From Medicago truncatula (lineage: Eukaryota > Streptophyta > Magnoliopsida > Fabales > Fabaceae), in NCBI RefSeq assembly GCF_003473485.1, contig NC_053046.1, positions 10,860,001-10,924,000 of the forward strand: a DNA stretch of 64,000 bases. Reading direction: 5' to 3'. Positions 12,534 through 24,727 of this stretch are shown one piece after another; the first letter of the stretch is position 1; each line of letters starts with the position of its first letter. The notes beneath the pieces are model-generated. The model worked only from the letters and a program-made list of their open reading frames with translations. It had not been told where the DNA came from and made no database searches. A program made the translations under genes and the position numbers.

Positions 12534-12866
12534 TTAAACCACTTCATCTTTCTCCTTGTTGTCGCTAAGAATTGATTTGATTGCAGAAACATCATCAATT
12601 CTAGATGATTCCTGTTTCACCCATTGGACAACCCTATCTGCTTCAATATTTACCTTCTTTTCCTCTTCCAAAGCTTTCTTCAGCCTCCTTTCTTGTTCTT
12701 TGACCGAGAAAGTGCTCATATCAGATAATATTTCGTCATTCTTTTTCCATTCAACCTGGTCTGACCTTGAAACTCCACTGCTTTTGTTAACCCTTGCAAC
12801 ATCCTTTTTGTTGGAGAAACAAAAACAACAAGAAGTTGATCCTTCTGAGTACTCTGGTTCCATCAT
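12534..12866 (-). CDS. Small uncharacterised plant protein, paralogue of the 14934 gene
   Basis: This open frame of 110 residues has no known function. It opens with MMEPEYSEG, has a cysteine-rich patch (CCFCFSNKK, about 13-21), and then a charged, probably helical stretch VKEQERRLKKALEEEKK followed by VVQWVKQESSRID. The same order (Cys patch, basic linker, then LNMIEKALKEEEKR and IVEWAKHVSGRM) occurs in the gene at 14934-15806. The two are therefore paralogues. This one lacks the roughly 190-residue Ser/Pro-rich N-terminal part, so it is either a short family member or an N-terminally truncated copy. The pair is divergently oriented about 2 kb apart. Confidence 0.65.
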   Translation of the reverse strand: MMEPEYSEGSTSCCFCFSNKKDVARVNKSSGVSRSDQVEWKKNDEILSDMSTFSVKEQERRLKKALEEEKKVNIEADRVVQWVKQESSRIDDVSAIKSILSDNKEKDEVV

Positions 12867-14933
12867 ATATATATATATGAATTAACTTTAGTTTTACTAT
12901 GACAGAGGTAAAACTAGCTCTTCTATGAAAACTTATTTATAGATCACTTTATTTATATTCTTTTATCTCTATATAAGATAATATATAATATTGGGACCAA
13001 TTTTAGGCAATTTCGTTGAAATTTTTATCATTTAAAGAGTTTGTATCAAAGCTGACATGTTCATCACACGCAATTTTCATTTTGGGCGGCTGCTAGTTGA
13101 TGTATTTTTCTTTCATTTCATTTCATTTTGATATGGATCAAGATTATCTCACATTGAAGAGATTTTAAAATTCTACATTATATTTAGATACAAATTTTTT
13201 ACATCATATACACAAAGGTGGAAAGCGTATTAGAATTTCAAGGCTACTTCTAATGGCTAAAAAAAACATTTCTCAAAATTCTAATATCCAAATAGTGATT
13301 CTTTTCTTTATTTTTGTACAAATTGGTGATTATTTTCTTTATAAGTAATGCAATTAATGAAATATTAGAGAACAAAATGGGATATTTTAGCCGAAAAACA
13401 TTTACTACTGTGTTCATCATTCTTTCTAATCGAATTTTTATTATACCCTTATTTATTGATTTTCATAAAATTTAACTACTTCATTAACTAGTGTGTTTTA
13501 ACAAATGATACTAATTTTTTTTATTAAAAGCAACAATTCATCACTTTTTTCCACTTCCCAATGCAATATTTATATTTTTATCCTCTTAATCGATGTTAAA
13601 GAAAAAAACAAAAAGAAATCTTCTTAATGAATGTCGAAATGAAAAAATATTCTTAATCAATGTTGTAAGAACATTTTTTCTAAATTTTTTATTCCTTAAA
13701 AAAAAAACATTTTTCTAATATCGTTAAATTAAATTCATTTTTATTCAAATCAATTTTACAAAATAAATTCGTTTAAAATAATTTTGTTAATCCAAAACTA
13801 AAGAGACACTTATGTTTGAGTGCTGATAGGTATACAACCCCAGCTGGCAACACACTCCATACACCCCCATGCGGCAAGGCATTTTTGATATTTCAACATT
13901 AAATGGAGGACAGTTTTGTAAAAATGCTTATAAACCTACCATCTTCCTCTGCTCTCCCCTACGTGCTCACTATTCACTACCGGAAGAAACAAAATCATAG
14001 CACCTCACTGTTCACCACCATCACAATCGCCGACACGGTCCTCGCCGTCCTTTGCCTCCGTTACCGGATATAACGTCGTCCTCTATCTTTTCCATTTTCG
14101 ACGATGACGTTCTTTGCCTCTTTCGTTTCCGGCAACAACTCGCCGACGAATCTCCCGTTCTCCGGTGCTAGATCTTCTATTCCTTCTCTATTTCATTCTG
14201 TCTGCCGACTGCACCACCACCGACTACACGATCCACCCTCCCTCACCACTACCACCGCGGTTGGTCCACCGATCACACCCTCTTCCCTCCCTCAACACCA
14301 TTGTAATCTTCATCATTATCCTCCGTCGTTCATCCTTCCAACACAACAACAACATCTCTGCCGTTGAATCTTTTCAGATCTACTGTTTTACGATGGTGGG
14401 AGGATATGGAGGCCACTGGCTGCGACGGTTTTCTCCAGATCTGAACAGGGGTTGAGCGACTGTGGTGGTGGTGACCGCTGTAAGGAAGAGAGAATTGGAA
14501 GTTGATGGGAAGCAAATGACAGAGAGTTTCCGACGGAAGGTGGAGGTCTGAGGTGAGGAGAGAGAGAGAGAAGAGAGAGAAGATTTTTTTTATTAGATGA
14601 GACAAAAATTTAATGCCACGTAGGCAGTGGTACAAGGAGTGTGGTAAAAGGCAAGGGTGTCTGTATCATTTCTGCTTATGTTTTGTCGTTGAGCTTAAGA
14701 AGTCAAGCAGCAGTGGACCCTCTTGTAGTTGTCTATTATCTATATATATCCTCATACCTCCGCATAGGATGTCACAAGTAGACCCCACACACTTCAAGTG
14801 TGTTCCTTCCAATTAGCCGTTGTTCAACAATTGAACTATCACATTCTTCATTTTTCCATTTTCACACACTCTCTCTCTCTCTCTCTCACACACACACTCA
14901 TTCATCATTCTTTCTTCTAACAACAACGAAGGT
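12867..14933. other. Shared upstream region of the paralogue pair
   Basis: This region separates the two divergent paralogues. From 12867 to about 13970 it is AT-rich with no gene. From about 13980 to 14590 it turns into a C/T-rich block with repeated CCACCACC, CCGAC and GATCTGAA motifs. The open frames there (14104-14455) have low-complexity His/Pro/Ser translations and look non-coding, possibly transposon-derived. A (CT)n/(CA)n tract at about 14868-14898 falls in the likely 5' UTR of the right-hand gene. Confidence 0.5.
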
Positions 14934-15806
14934 ATGGGATTTTCTTCTCCATCTGACACTGAAGAAGAAGAAGATTCAACAATCTCAGAAATCATCTCTC
15001 AAGCAAAAGACTCAATCCTCCTTCAACAAATCTCTGCCATCAACTGTTCATCATTCACCCATTCAGATCTTCCCCCTAACCTCGAATCACGCTTCAACAA
15101 GCTCAAATCTTTCCCTGCTAATCACACCCCCCCACCACCTTACCTCTCCAAAAATCCCACCTTTTCAACCCCAAAAAATCCAAATTCTGATTCTCAGTCT
15201 GTCTCTTCTCCCTCTAAACATGCCACCTTTTCAAACCCTAGTTCAACAAAAATCCAAAAAAATCTCAACTTTTCACCTCCTAAAGACAACAATTCCACAA
15301 AAAACCCACTTTCTGATTCTGGGTCTGTCTCTTCTCACTCAAATTCTTCACATAGGGAAAAGGGTCTGAACCCAAAACCAAAAAATGGGTCTTTTTCACC
15401 TTCAGATTCTTCTCATACCTCTGAAGAAAGTCCAATCTCTTCATTGCAAATGAAGAGAGAAGAAAACAAGTGTTCTAAGGTGAAGTCTATGTCTCTGAGT
15501 CCGGAATCATCGCCTCCTCGAAAATGGGGTTGTTTTTGGTGTTCTCCTAAGAAGGAACAGAACAAGAAGAAAAGTAGGGACAAGGAGAATGCTGGTGTTG
15601 TTGGGTGGGAAGAATGTACAAGTGATGAGTTGTTGTCTGGTATTGGAAGTTTGTCAAGCAAGAAACGGCTGAATATGATTGAAAAGGCATTGAAGGAAGA
15701 AGAGAAGAGGATTAACCGCGAGGCGGAGAAGATTGTTGAATGGGCTAAACATGTGTCTGGTAGGATGAATGTTCCTGATATTGAGGACGAGCTTAGTGAT
15801 GATTAG
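14934..15806 (+). CDS. Uncharacterised plant Ser/Pro-rich protein with C-terminal helical domain
   Basis: This single-exon gene encodes 290 residues; the biochemical role is unknown. The N-terminus is acidic (SDTEEEEDSTISEIISQAKD). Residues of about 40-190 are rich in Ser, Pro, Asn and Lys and look disordered. A short conserved patch KWGCFWCSPKK sits near residue 200. The last 80 residues are a charged, probably coiled helical region (LNMIEKALKEEEKRINREA, then IVEWAKHVSGRMNV) ending in acidic IEDELSDD. I recognise this C-terminal pattern as a conserved plant family of unknown function. The ATG at 14934 follows a CT/CA-rich leader typical of a plant 5' UTR. The second family member lies upstream on the other strand. 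Confidence 0.75.
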   Translation: MGFSSPSDTEEEEDSTISEIISQAKDSILLQQISAINCSSFTHSDLPPNLESRFNKLKSFPANHTPPPPYLSKNPTFSTPKNPNSDSQSVSSPSKHATFSNPSSTKIQKNLNFSPPKDNNSTKNPLSDSGSVSSHSNSSHREKGLNPKPKNGSFSPSDSSHTSEESPISSLQMKREENKCSKVKSMSLSPESSPPRKWGCFWCSPKKEQNKKKSRDKENAGVVGWEECTSDELLSGIGSLSSKKRLNMIEKALKEEEKRINREAEKIVEWAKHVSGRMNVPDIEDELSDD

Positions 15807-16617
15807 GGTATCGATTCAGCATTACATGTTGGATGTCTTTCTAGTTCTAAGTTGCCTTATTAGTTCTTACATAAGTGTTGCTAGCCAAATTTGTCTTGTA
15901 TTTCTATACATGTTCCTGTTTACATATATACAAATATTCTGTTTTCTCTGTTAAACAATAAATTGATTGAAGAGTTTATTTTGATTTGATGATCTTCTTA
16001 ATGTTTTCACCTTTAGTGTATTTATTCAAAGGCAATGCAAAGTACTTGTTGTAGCATTACATTGTCTTGTAGAATTGCAATTTGTTGCAGAATTACAACC
16101 CTGCTATGCTTTATTCAAATTTAGAAATTAGAGCTTGTTTTGGAGTTTTATCTGATTCATGTGTTGTGTTGTGTCATAGTTGAAATTTAGGGCAGGCTTA
16201 AGTCACTGACCTGTTTGTTTTGTTTGTTTTGTGTTGTGTCATATTGAAGATTTCGTTCTTCAATCTGTCTTTTTCTTTTGGGGGGCACATTCTTCAATCC
16301 AATGTTTAGATATGTTGTTTCTAGTAATTATGATTTTGACACATCAAGCATTTTTGGGAGATGCTTGTTAAATGAAAATAAGGAAGTTATTTAACTTATA
16401 TGCTTGTTTAACATGGTGGATTAGATTGGAATTTAACATAACGAAATAGGAAACAATTTAATTAATGCATAAGCCTCATAAGGCATTGTTTTCTAAGTGG
16501 ATTACCTGACTGGTATCAGTCTCAATTCAAGACCTCACTTTCCATGGAAGCAATTAAATAAATGTATCAGCTTTAAGGCCTACTTTCCATTATTGACTCT
16601 TGCAATTTATGAAACTG

Positions 16618-16672
<55 letters not shown>

Positions 16673-18132
16673 TCTTTCCTCTTATGTAAATGGTATTGCT
16701 TCATAGAACTTTGACAGATTTGGATTTCGAGCAGTAACTGCATCAGCCAGTTTAAAATCTCAACTGTCCGATATCAAATGTGCCAAGATGGTTTATATCT
16801 GATTTTGTTATTGTGTAATTTGAGCCGTTCATTGTCAAATTAACTGCTGAGACTGATTATCGCGTCAAAATTTGTACTTTTTCTACGGCAAAGAACCTGG
16901 ATCAAACTCTGACATGAATCACTCGAAACATATTGCATACAAGTCAAATGTAAAAAGCCAAATGGAAGTATGTAAATATCAAGCAGAACTGCAAAGGAAA
17001 CTGTTTATAGGCTGAATCTGATCCTTAAAGTGCATGCGGTTATTTGTTTATGTTCATAAGCAAGAAAGTTTATACTTTTCTTTGCCTTTATCTGGCACTC
17101 AACTTTGTAGATACATCATACATTAATTTGCATGCATGTGAAAAGCATAGAAGGGAGAATCTGATACACATTTTCAGCAGGTAGAAGACCTTTAGAATTT
17201 GATATATATCCTTGGTTTACAAATACAGCTTGAGAATCTAAGCAAAAAAAAAAAAAAAGTAAAAACGACTATATAGCATCAATATACAGCTTTAGAATTT
17301 GATATATATATCCCTGAGCTGTTTAGTATAACATCAATATCCTGCTTGGTTGTAGCATTTGATCAAGCAAGAAAAAAGATTATATAGCTGTATCAAATTG
17401 TAAAGTAGTTGTCTTTTCACCATATTATTATTTTATCACCATATTATTTTATGTTTAGTTTCTTGAGTGACAAGTCAATGTCTTTTCCCTTTTCTGCTAC
17501 ATTATTTTTTTAAGACTAAAATGAAAATGTTTAAATAGACTAGTAGTTGAGGTTGGTATAAGAGGGAAGAGCGTTTGTTACAAAAGACTGCCTGGCAGGC
17601 TGGTATGCAATTGTGCATTGTTTATGACCTGAGTCTTATTTGAATATTCATTTTGTTTTCAGTAATCTACTTAAACCATTCAAATCCCTGGACCCAACAA
17701 GTAAACAGAAGCTATATTTTATTTGTTAGTTTAGCAACACGTCATTCCAATTAAAAATGAAGATATAAATTACTTTATACATAATGATACATTGAAAATT
17801 TTGTTAATGCAATATTTCTCACCATGTTTTCATTTAGAATTACAGACCATTCTATATAATATGGACATTTATCCATCTCAAAAACTAAGTTCCTTAGATG
17901 ACCCTAAGGGCTTAAGCAAATCAAATCATATATCAAACTACATATTTGAATAGCTATATACTGTTACAATTTATGCTTACATGTATAACATACTGCACAG
18001 ATCACAGAACCACCCAAAAAAAATTGCAATCACATGATATTGTGGCTTTCAAATGCGCCTAATCCGTGATTATGAGAATATACAGTTATTGCTGCACCTA
18101 ATCAAAAGACCAATGTTGGCATAACTTTGGTG
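15807..18132. other. Gene-free convergent spacer
   Basis: This is the 3' side of both neighbouring genes. It holds a long (TA)n microsatellite at 16620-16669. The phrase TTTAGAATTTGATATATAT recurs near 17190 and 17292. No gene is supported. Confidence 0.5.
16620..16669. repeat. (TA)n microsatellite
   Basis: About 25 uninterrupted TA units. This is likely to vary in length between accessions. Confidence 0.95.
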
Positions 18133-18362
18133 TTATTCCGGTATCTTGTTCGCTGGTACTACGTCCTGTCTCAGCACATAAGCAGAGGGAAACCATCCAG
18201 CATTGCCATTGAATTCTCCTTCAGACCATCCATTGGCAGCAACCTGGTGATTCAATCACCAAAAGGAAAATAAAAATGCAAGTCAAATCAGCTAGGCTGG
18301 TTTCATTGTCAATAAATATTGCTACCTACTTCTGCAAATATTAATAATGATATTATCATCAT

Positions 18363-18405
<43 letters not shown>

Positions 18406-21400
18406 TCATTCTGATAACTTATTTTTGTAATGACTAAATCAGCAGTAACTCTATTAGGTGGAAAATGGTAAACTATATGAATGTGTTTATGGCTAATTAT
18501 ATTTTTCTCCAAAATTACTTAAGAAGTTCAACCATATACTGACTCGAAAATCTTCAAAATACCTGACGGACTACAACATAATCGTCAACTGATAAACTTA
18601 ACTCCCCTTCAGCTTGAGCATCAAATGGATGTATGACCTACAAGGAAAATCAAGATGAGCATGAATCAATTTCAGAATGTAGACAAAATATTGCACTGGA
18701 TAAATTTTGAATGATTATAAAACAACAAATTCTTATTCTTTTTCTTTTTTGCACCAAGATTTGTCTTATTTTATGAGTTTGTTTGTGAATAAAATGAACT
18801 TCTCATGGCATTCACTGTGTCACACATTCTGCGTCCCATGTAAAAGAGGTAGCTGGATTAAGATTCATATATTTTATTGCTTAAATAAATTGGAAATATA
18901 TAATAATATATCAAACATACAGAAATTCAAATATGCAAGTAGAATAAAGATCAACATTAAAAAGAAATGAAAAAAAAGAAGAAGATCAAGATGTGATGTT
19001 AGTTGCAGCAAAACCAAAGCTAAATTATCTCTATAGGCTTTGTCTTGAGCAACAGTCAACTGCAGGAATGTGGCTGTAATGTAGGATCTCCAAAGACAAT
19101 TTTGTTATTTCTTTATATGTGACTTACCTTTGCAAAAAAGTATGTGCCCGTTTGGGTGTTGTGTTTATAACCAATGCCATTTGAATTAGCTTTCTGATTT
19201 GCAGGTTGATTATGTTCCTCTTTTGGCAGTGGAAATGATGTAGAGTCTTGTGGTTGTCTCTCATCAATCATGATCATCTAACTCCAAGAACATCCGATGA
19301 AAGGTACAGGTTACAAATTTGATCAGAATATTAAATATAGTTTAGAATATTATGCCAGAAGCCAACATGTACAATAGATACAAGAACAAGGAATTATTGT
19401 TCCATTTTGAAAGAACTATTGGTGGCGTAGAAGCTAACCTCAGCATGTAGTTTATCTAGAATAACAAGGGCATGCCGGTGAAAAGCTCTCTCAGCGTCCA
19501 CCTACCAAAAAGAGGAACAAATGGAAAGGTGAAAAATAAGTTTTTTTTGTTTGTCCGGGGGAGGGAGGAGATAAATCAGAAGGATTTGCTTAAAGATTGA
19601 AAACTATACAAAATATAATTAGAAAATAGTACAACCAATGCACAATCACATGAGTGAAACAAACATTCGATAACTCATTAAAAAAAATTATGAACTCTCT
19701 TATAAAAAAGTATAAATAAATTATGAATAGATTCTCAAAAATATTGTGAGACCATGGCTACAGAAAATTGATCACTACAGTGTGAAGAAATCTAATTACT
19801 ACCTACAGTCTATCATTTCAAGTAACTGAACCCTGCATTTAGTGTGAAGATTTCACTTTAATACACTCGAGTTCTACACCCTAATGGACAGATTGACTGT
19901 GGAAAGTATGTATGTAAAAGCATGTAGAATTTGTTTATCTCTTCTTGAATCATCATTAGGAAGAAACCTTGCCAATGACAAACAAGAAAATAAAATAACT
20001 TGACCAACAAATATTTACATCTTCAAAATTTTAACAATTGGCATCAATTCAGCTGTTAAAAATATATTAACAAAGTAAAATGGCACATAAAAGTCAAATC
20101 AGCAACCAACGAGGTGTTGGTAAAGTGGAAGTAACTTCCCCCTACAAGGAGGAAAACCCGGGGAATCTGGGCTCGAATCCCTATCAAGTAATACCCATTA
20201 GGAGGTTGAGAACCATAGGTAAAACTCCACTCAAACAGTTGAACGAAGATTAGTCTCATAGGTGAGTGTCAAAAGCTTTTGGTGGGTTTCAAATAAAATG
20301 AAAAGTCAAATCAGCAATCTTACAGCAAGAAACAACTTCCATAAAGAGTTTAGCAATACCATTGTAGAAAGGCTCTGGAGAGTTATATGTTGCTGTTGTT
20401 CCTCAACTGAAGACATAGCAGCAGTTGCTTCTCTACCAAGTGCCACCAAGGCAGATTTATGCTCTTTCAACTTTTTTTCTGCATTCTGAAGCCTCATGGA
20501 ACTCTCTGCAGAAAGAGAAGAATCCCTCAACTTTGATCGACGCCTCAAAACTTCAGCAGCCTGATGAGAAGACATCTAAGATAAATATCACGCAATGCAC
20601 ACCACCATATGCATGCCACTGTGGCAGTAAATTAATACCTGGCCTTCTACTTCTTGACGAAGTTTGTCGTAGTTGTGGGTGAGGTGGCGTGCATCTTCCA
20701 AAGGAGCTCCTGTTATTTGTGCTCGCAGTGGCTCAGAGATCTATACAAAACCTAAAGCATAATTAGAAGCACTATTTTTGTTTGGAACAAGATGAAAAAC
20801 TCAATATGACATGCAAATTACTCTAAAAGACAAAATAACCTTTTACAAAATCAATGGTATATTACTAATAGTTCTGAAGAACTGAGACTTCCATTAAAGT
20901 AGCACTAACAGTAACAAGTGAATAGTTCCAGAAAACTAGGGCTTCTTATTTCCTATCAATCAAAAGGAAATAATTTAAAGACATATGAAGCATCATGTGA
21001 ATGTTTTTGTTGAAATGTACTTCTCTTAAGTTGATCTGTTCATGAAATCTTCAAAACTACTGAGTATGTGATAGTCCAAAATTATAGCAGCAAGATTACA
21101 GGTAAATCAGATTAGGCATAATGTTACACTAAACATTAATTTGTACATTGATAACATCATATTTTTACGGTAATGTAAGGCAATATTTCACAAGATGAAC
21201 TTTTAAAAACTAAAGAGTATCAAAGAAATATCCCAAAAGATTACCTGATCACCTAAGATCCCAAGCAAAGTCTCCCTTTCATTTTCCAATATTTCGTATG
21301 AGTTACCGAATTGAAGAGAAGCCCTTGCAAGGGGGTAAGTACTACCTTGATTCTCATTCTCATTCCCATACTTACAACAGTCCTTGGCCAACTTCCTCAC

Positions 21401-22987
21401 TGAAGTATACAAAACAAAACATCAATTAATTATTGGCCTTGAGACATAAACAATATTAATCATAGTTCCTTCAAAAATATAAAAATAATCATAGGCAAAA
21501 GATCAAAATTAAAGTCACCTATCTCCATCTGCTTAGAACTAACAGAAATTAATCCTTCAACGCCCCGAACTATATGCCGCTGAAAATGCTGTAAACATCA
21601 TATTGGTTAAAAACTTCACCAAACAACTCTCTAAACTTAACAAATGTCAGTCCCCAACTGATAAATGGACTGATAGTACAAACACACCTTAGCAGTCTTT
21701 GTAGAAGTGTATAACTTTTGAAGTTTATGAAAACATTCAAGTTCAAATTCATCAGCCATGAGTGGTTCATTGCTAAGTTGGCCCAACTGTCTAAGTATAG
21801 ACTGCAAAACAACAACAACATCAACAACAACATAAGACAAACAAAGTTCAATCATGTTTACAAACAGAATCTACATTATAATGTAAACAAACATTTCTAC
21901 AACGATTAACACAATCTACACTTCCTGTTTAAGGATTTCACACCAACACCATAAGCTCAATCATGAAGGACAAGCCTTAGCGTGTGTTTGGTTCTGCGGT
22001 ACAAAAATTGATATTGAATATATTTATTCAGTAAAATTGATTATAACTAAAAGTAAGTTGAATGCAAAGTGATTTATGTTTAGATACGTCATACGTTCAT
22101 GTAAGAAAGGGTCAAACAATAAATTTGAGGTTAAAAATCAAATGTTGAGGCAAAAGCTCCAAATTCTAGCTTCAAGTTAGAATCAATTCTACCCGAGAAC
22201 ATTCAAACAGGTCAAAATCATTTCTACACCTCTATAATGAATTTTGCCTCTTCCAAAAGTGGAACCAAACATACATGTCTTTTTGGTTGTGCGGCGATAA
22301 AAATTGATTTTGAATATATTGATTCTATAAAACTGATTTTGGCTAAATGTGAGTTGAATGTAAAAGTGAGTTGAACAATAAAGTTGAGGCTAAAAATCAA
22401 TTAAAATTTTTAGCTTCAACTTAAAATTAATTCTACTAGAGTATGTCCAAATTCAAACAAATCAAAATCAATTCTACATCTCTAAAATCAATTTTGCCTC
22501 TTACAAAATGGAACCAAAAAACACTAAGCAAAAGAGTTTGCTTCTCCGGTGAAGCAAATTGATTTTGGGTACAAGTCAGTATCAGGTGAAAGTGATTTAT
22601 GTTCGGATACATTCATGTGAAAGTGAGTTAAATGATAAATCCAAAGCTAAAAATCAACTCTAGAGGCAAAAGCTACAAATTCTAGCTTCAAGTCAGAATC
22701 ACTTCTAGACACAAAATCAATTATATTCAATAAAAACCAAACATGTCAAAATCAATTCTTCTACACCTCTAAGATCAATTTTGCCTCTTCATAAAAAGTG
22801 GAACCAAACATACAATAAGCTTGTTTAAACAGAAGTTCAAGTCAAATTAATGATACTACAGAAGCAATTTAAACCTAAATAGTACTAGTGCAAAATTGAG
22901 AAACAACCCATATAAAATGATCACTACCTGTTGTTGCTTGGCAACTTGTTCCCTCAATCTACTAGCTTGCTTCCTTATAGCATCCAT
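18133..22987 (-). CDS. BAR + SH3 domain protein, plant SH3P family
   Basis: Ten exons with consistent GT..AG borders give 366 residues: 22987-22928, 21801-21688, 21588-21519, 21399-21245, 20740-20639, 20560-20360, 19501-19439, 19277-19128, 18637-18563 and 18243-18133. Plant SH3P proteins bind membranes and act in clathrin-mediated trafficking, cell-plate formation and autophagy (family knowledge). The start MDAIRKQASRLREQVAKQQQ is the family's N-terminal amphipathic helix. The BAR-like helical domain runs to about residue 250, with APLEDARHL and coiled KLKEHKSALVALGREA. A Gln/Asn-rich linker follows. The SH3 domain (about 304-360) shows ELSLSVDDYVVV, NGWSEGE and AGWFPSAYV. Length matches the Arabidopsis members. 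Intron 1 is crowded with foldback repeats and intron 6 holds a SINE. Confidence 0.93.
18366..18405. repeat. (AAT)n microsatellite
   Basis: About 13 AAT units inside the last part of the SH3P gene, in an intron. Confidence 0.9.
20106..20300 (+). mobile_element. SINE with 17-bp target duplication, in SH3P intron 6
   Basis: An insert of about 195 bp lies between two perfect copies of AAAAGTCAAATCAGCAA (20089-20105 and 20301-20317). Near its left end are an A-box-like TGTTGGTAAAGTGG and, about 55 bases on, a B-box-like GGCTCGAATCCC. This is the arrangement of a tRNA-derived RNA polymerase III promoter. The right end is A/T-rich. The perfect duplication points to a fairly recent insertion. It lies inside the intron on the strand opposite the host gene. 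Confidence 0.85.
21982..22817. repeat. Three tandem diverged foldback repeats in SH3P intron 1
   Basis: Three related units of 250-300 bp follow one another at about 21982-22276, 22277-22524 and 22528-22817. Each begins near GTTTGGTTCTGCGG or a variant, ends near GTGGAACCAAACATACA, and contains AAAATCAATTCTAC and CTAAAATCAATTTTGCCTC blocks. The complementary ends suggest a non-autonomous DNA element. The superfamily is not clear. Confidence 0.6.
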
Positions 22988-23585
22988 TTTTGTTTTTACA
23001 GTTTTACAGTAAAAACAGTAACTTTCTTTGAAGTAGAGAAAGAAAATGATCAGAAAAAGACTGGGGTGTGTTTTGAATTGGTTGAAAGAGAAAAGTAAGA
23101 AAACAAATGAAGGATTGATTAAAGTATGAATACCTGGGACTTTCCAGAGAGAGAGAAGTTTCTAACAGAAGAAAAAGGTATAATAATGGAATGAATGAGT
23201 GTGAAAGTGAAAACAACAGTGTTAGAGAGAGAGAGAGAGAAGAAAAAGTGTCTTTTGAGAGTAGCACCAGACACGGACACGAGCTTGACTTACGGTCATC
23301 ATTGTCACCAATACGATGTTGTTTTCCTTTTCTTTTTTTTACATAATATACCCTCTTTTTCTCAAATAATTTAGAGGTTTACGAACCATTTTTAAGAAAA
23401 TGATTAATTATATTACGTAAAAATTGCTATATTTGATATTCTAAAGTACAATTATTTTGAGATAGAGATAAAATATTAAAGAGACAATTATTTTGAAACA
23501 AAGAGTATAAGATTGATTTTAGCTAAAAAAAATGAGTTGAATTTAGCTTCAACTTGAATTAATTAGGTCTTGATTATAGTTTAAA
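22988..23585. other. 5' region of the SH3P gene
   Basis: This is the upstream region of the minus-strand SH3P gene, with a (GA)n/(CT)n tract at about 23222-23242 in the probable leader. A splice-like CTG|GTATTC pattern near 23132 could mark a 5' UTR intron. No coding sequence is supported. Confidence 0.4.
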
Positions 23586-24306
23586 GGGCTTAAATATAGT
23601 TTTACCCATCTATTTTGATTAATTCTGATTATTAACCATTTTTAAAAAATAATCATAATTCTAACTCTTTTTTTTTTTTTTTGTATTTGTCAAAATTTTA
23701 CACTTTCAATCATATTTGGACTCATTTTTGTTGACGTGGCAATGTTTATATGGAATATATAATTTTTATATTTCTACCATATTAGACTCATTTTTGCTGA
23801 CGTGGCAAATGTGGATTACATAATTTGATGTTATTACCCACCTATTTCATTAACATTAAATATTATTTTATTTTGAATAAAAAAGTATATGAAAATTTGA
23901 AAAATATAATAATAAAAATTAGTAAAAAAACCAGAAAGATGTATAAAAAATACCAGAAAAATCCCAACAAAATTACATGGAAAACTAGTATTATTATTGG
24001 GATTTTCTAGTATTTGTATAATATTTTTATTTACTAATTTTCTAGTATTTTATTGATTTTTTAAAAAATTTACATGTCCTTTTTGTAATCAAAATATTTT
24101 ATTTGGAAAAAAAATTAATAATATAATATTTAATGTTAATTAATTAGGTGGGTGTTAAAATGATATTTCTAGTGGATAATTACAAAATGGGGTGGGGCAA
24201 AATCTTGAAAATTAGACAAAATAAGGTGGATAAAATTTCTAGTTTTAAAGTAAGAGAGTTAAAATCTAAAATTAGATAAAATATGGATAAAATTGCATTT
24301 AAGCCT
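23586..24306. mobile_element. Non-autonomous element with terminal inverted repeats, about 0.72 kb
   Basis: The left end GGGCTTAAATATAGTTTTA and the reverse complement of the right end (AGGCTTAAATGCAATTTTA) match with a few differences. The interior is AT-rich without coding capacity and holds further self-complementary pieces (ATTTTCTAGTATTT and its complement). Superfamily and target duplication are unclear. Confidence 0.55.
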
Positions 24307-24440
24307 AATTTAAAATACCTATATTTATATTTAATTTTATGTTTATTAATAAAAAATTATTAAAATATGTTTATTAATAATTTTGTAAAAAAAGCTTCTT
24401 GTAAGCAAAATATAATTTTAGTTAAAGGTAATTAACTTTA

Positions 24441-24727
24441 AGGGTTAATTAAGTTTTTAGTCCCTATAAATATTCACAGTTTTGTTTTTAGTCCCTTCAA
24501 AATAAAATCACGCTTTTTAGTCCCTATAAAATTTTCCATCAGCATTTTTAGTCCCTATAAAATTTTCCATCAGCACTTTTAGTCCCTGTCAAAAATTTCC
24601 ATCAAAAATTTTGGTCCTTAAAATGCTTAAGGAAAATGTCACAGGGACTAAAAAATGTGATTTTATTTTGTAGGGACTAAAAACAAAACTGTGAATATTT
24701 ATAGGGACTAAAAACTTAATTAACCCT
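24441..24727. mobile_element. Long-hairpin MITE with 7-bp target duplication
   Basis: The two ends are near-perfect inverted repeats of about 85-90 bp, starting AGGGTTAATTAAGTTTTTAG. They carry repeated TTTTTAGTCCCTATA blocks. AACTTTA occurs immediately outside both ends (24434-24440 and 24728-24734). Inside the left arm a piece of about 33 bp (TTTTAGTCCC...CATCAGCA) is repeated in tandem. It has no coding capacity. A transcript would fold into a long hairpin. Confidence 0.85.

Noticed and set aside
14104-14455. Overlapping His/Pro-rich open frames
   Set aside because: Low-complexity translations in two frames of a C/T-rich block, with no recognisable domain.
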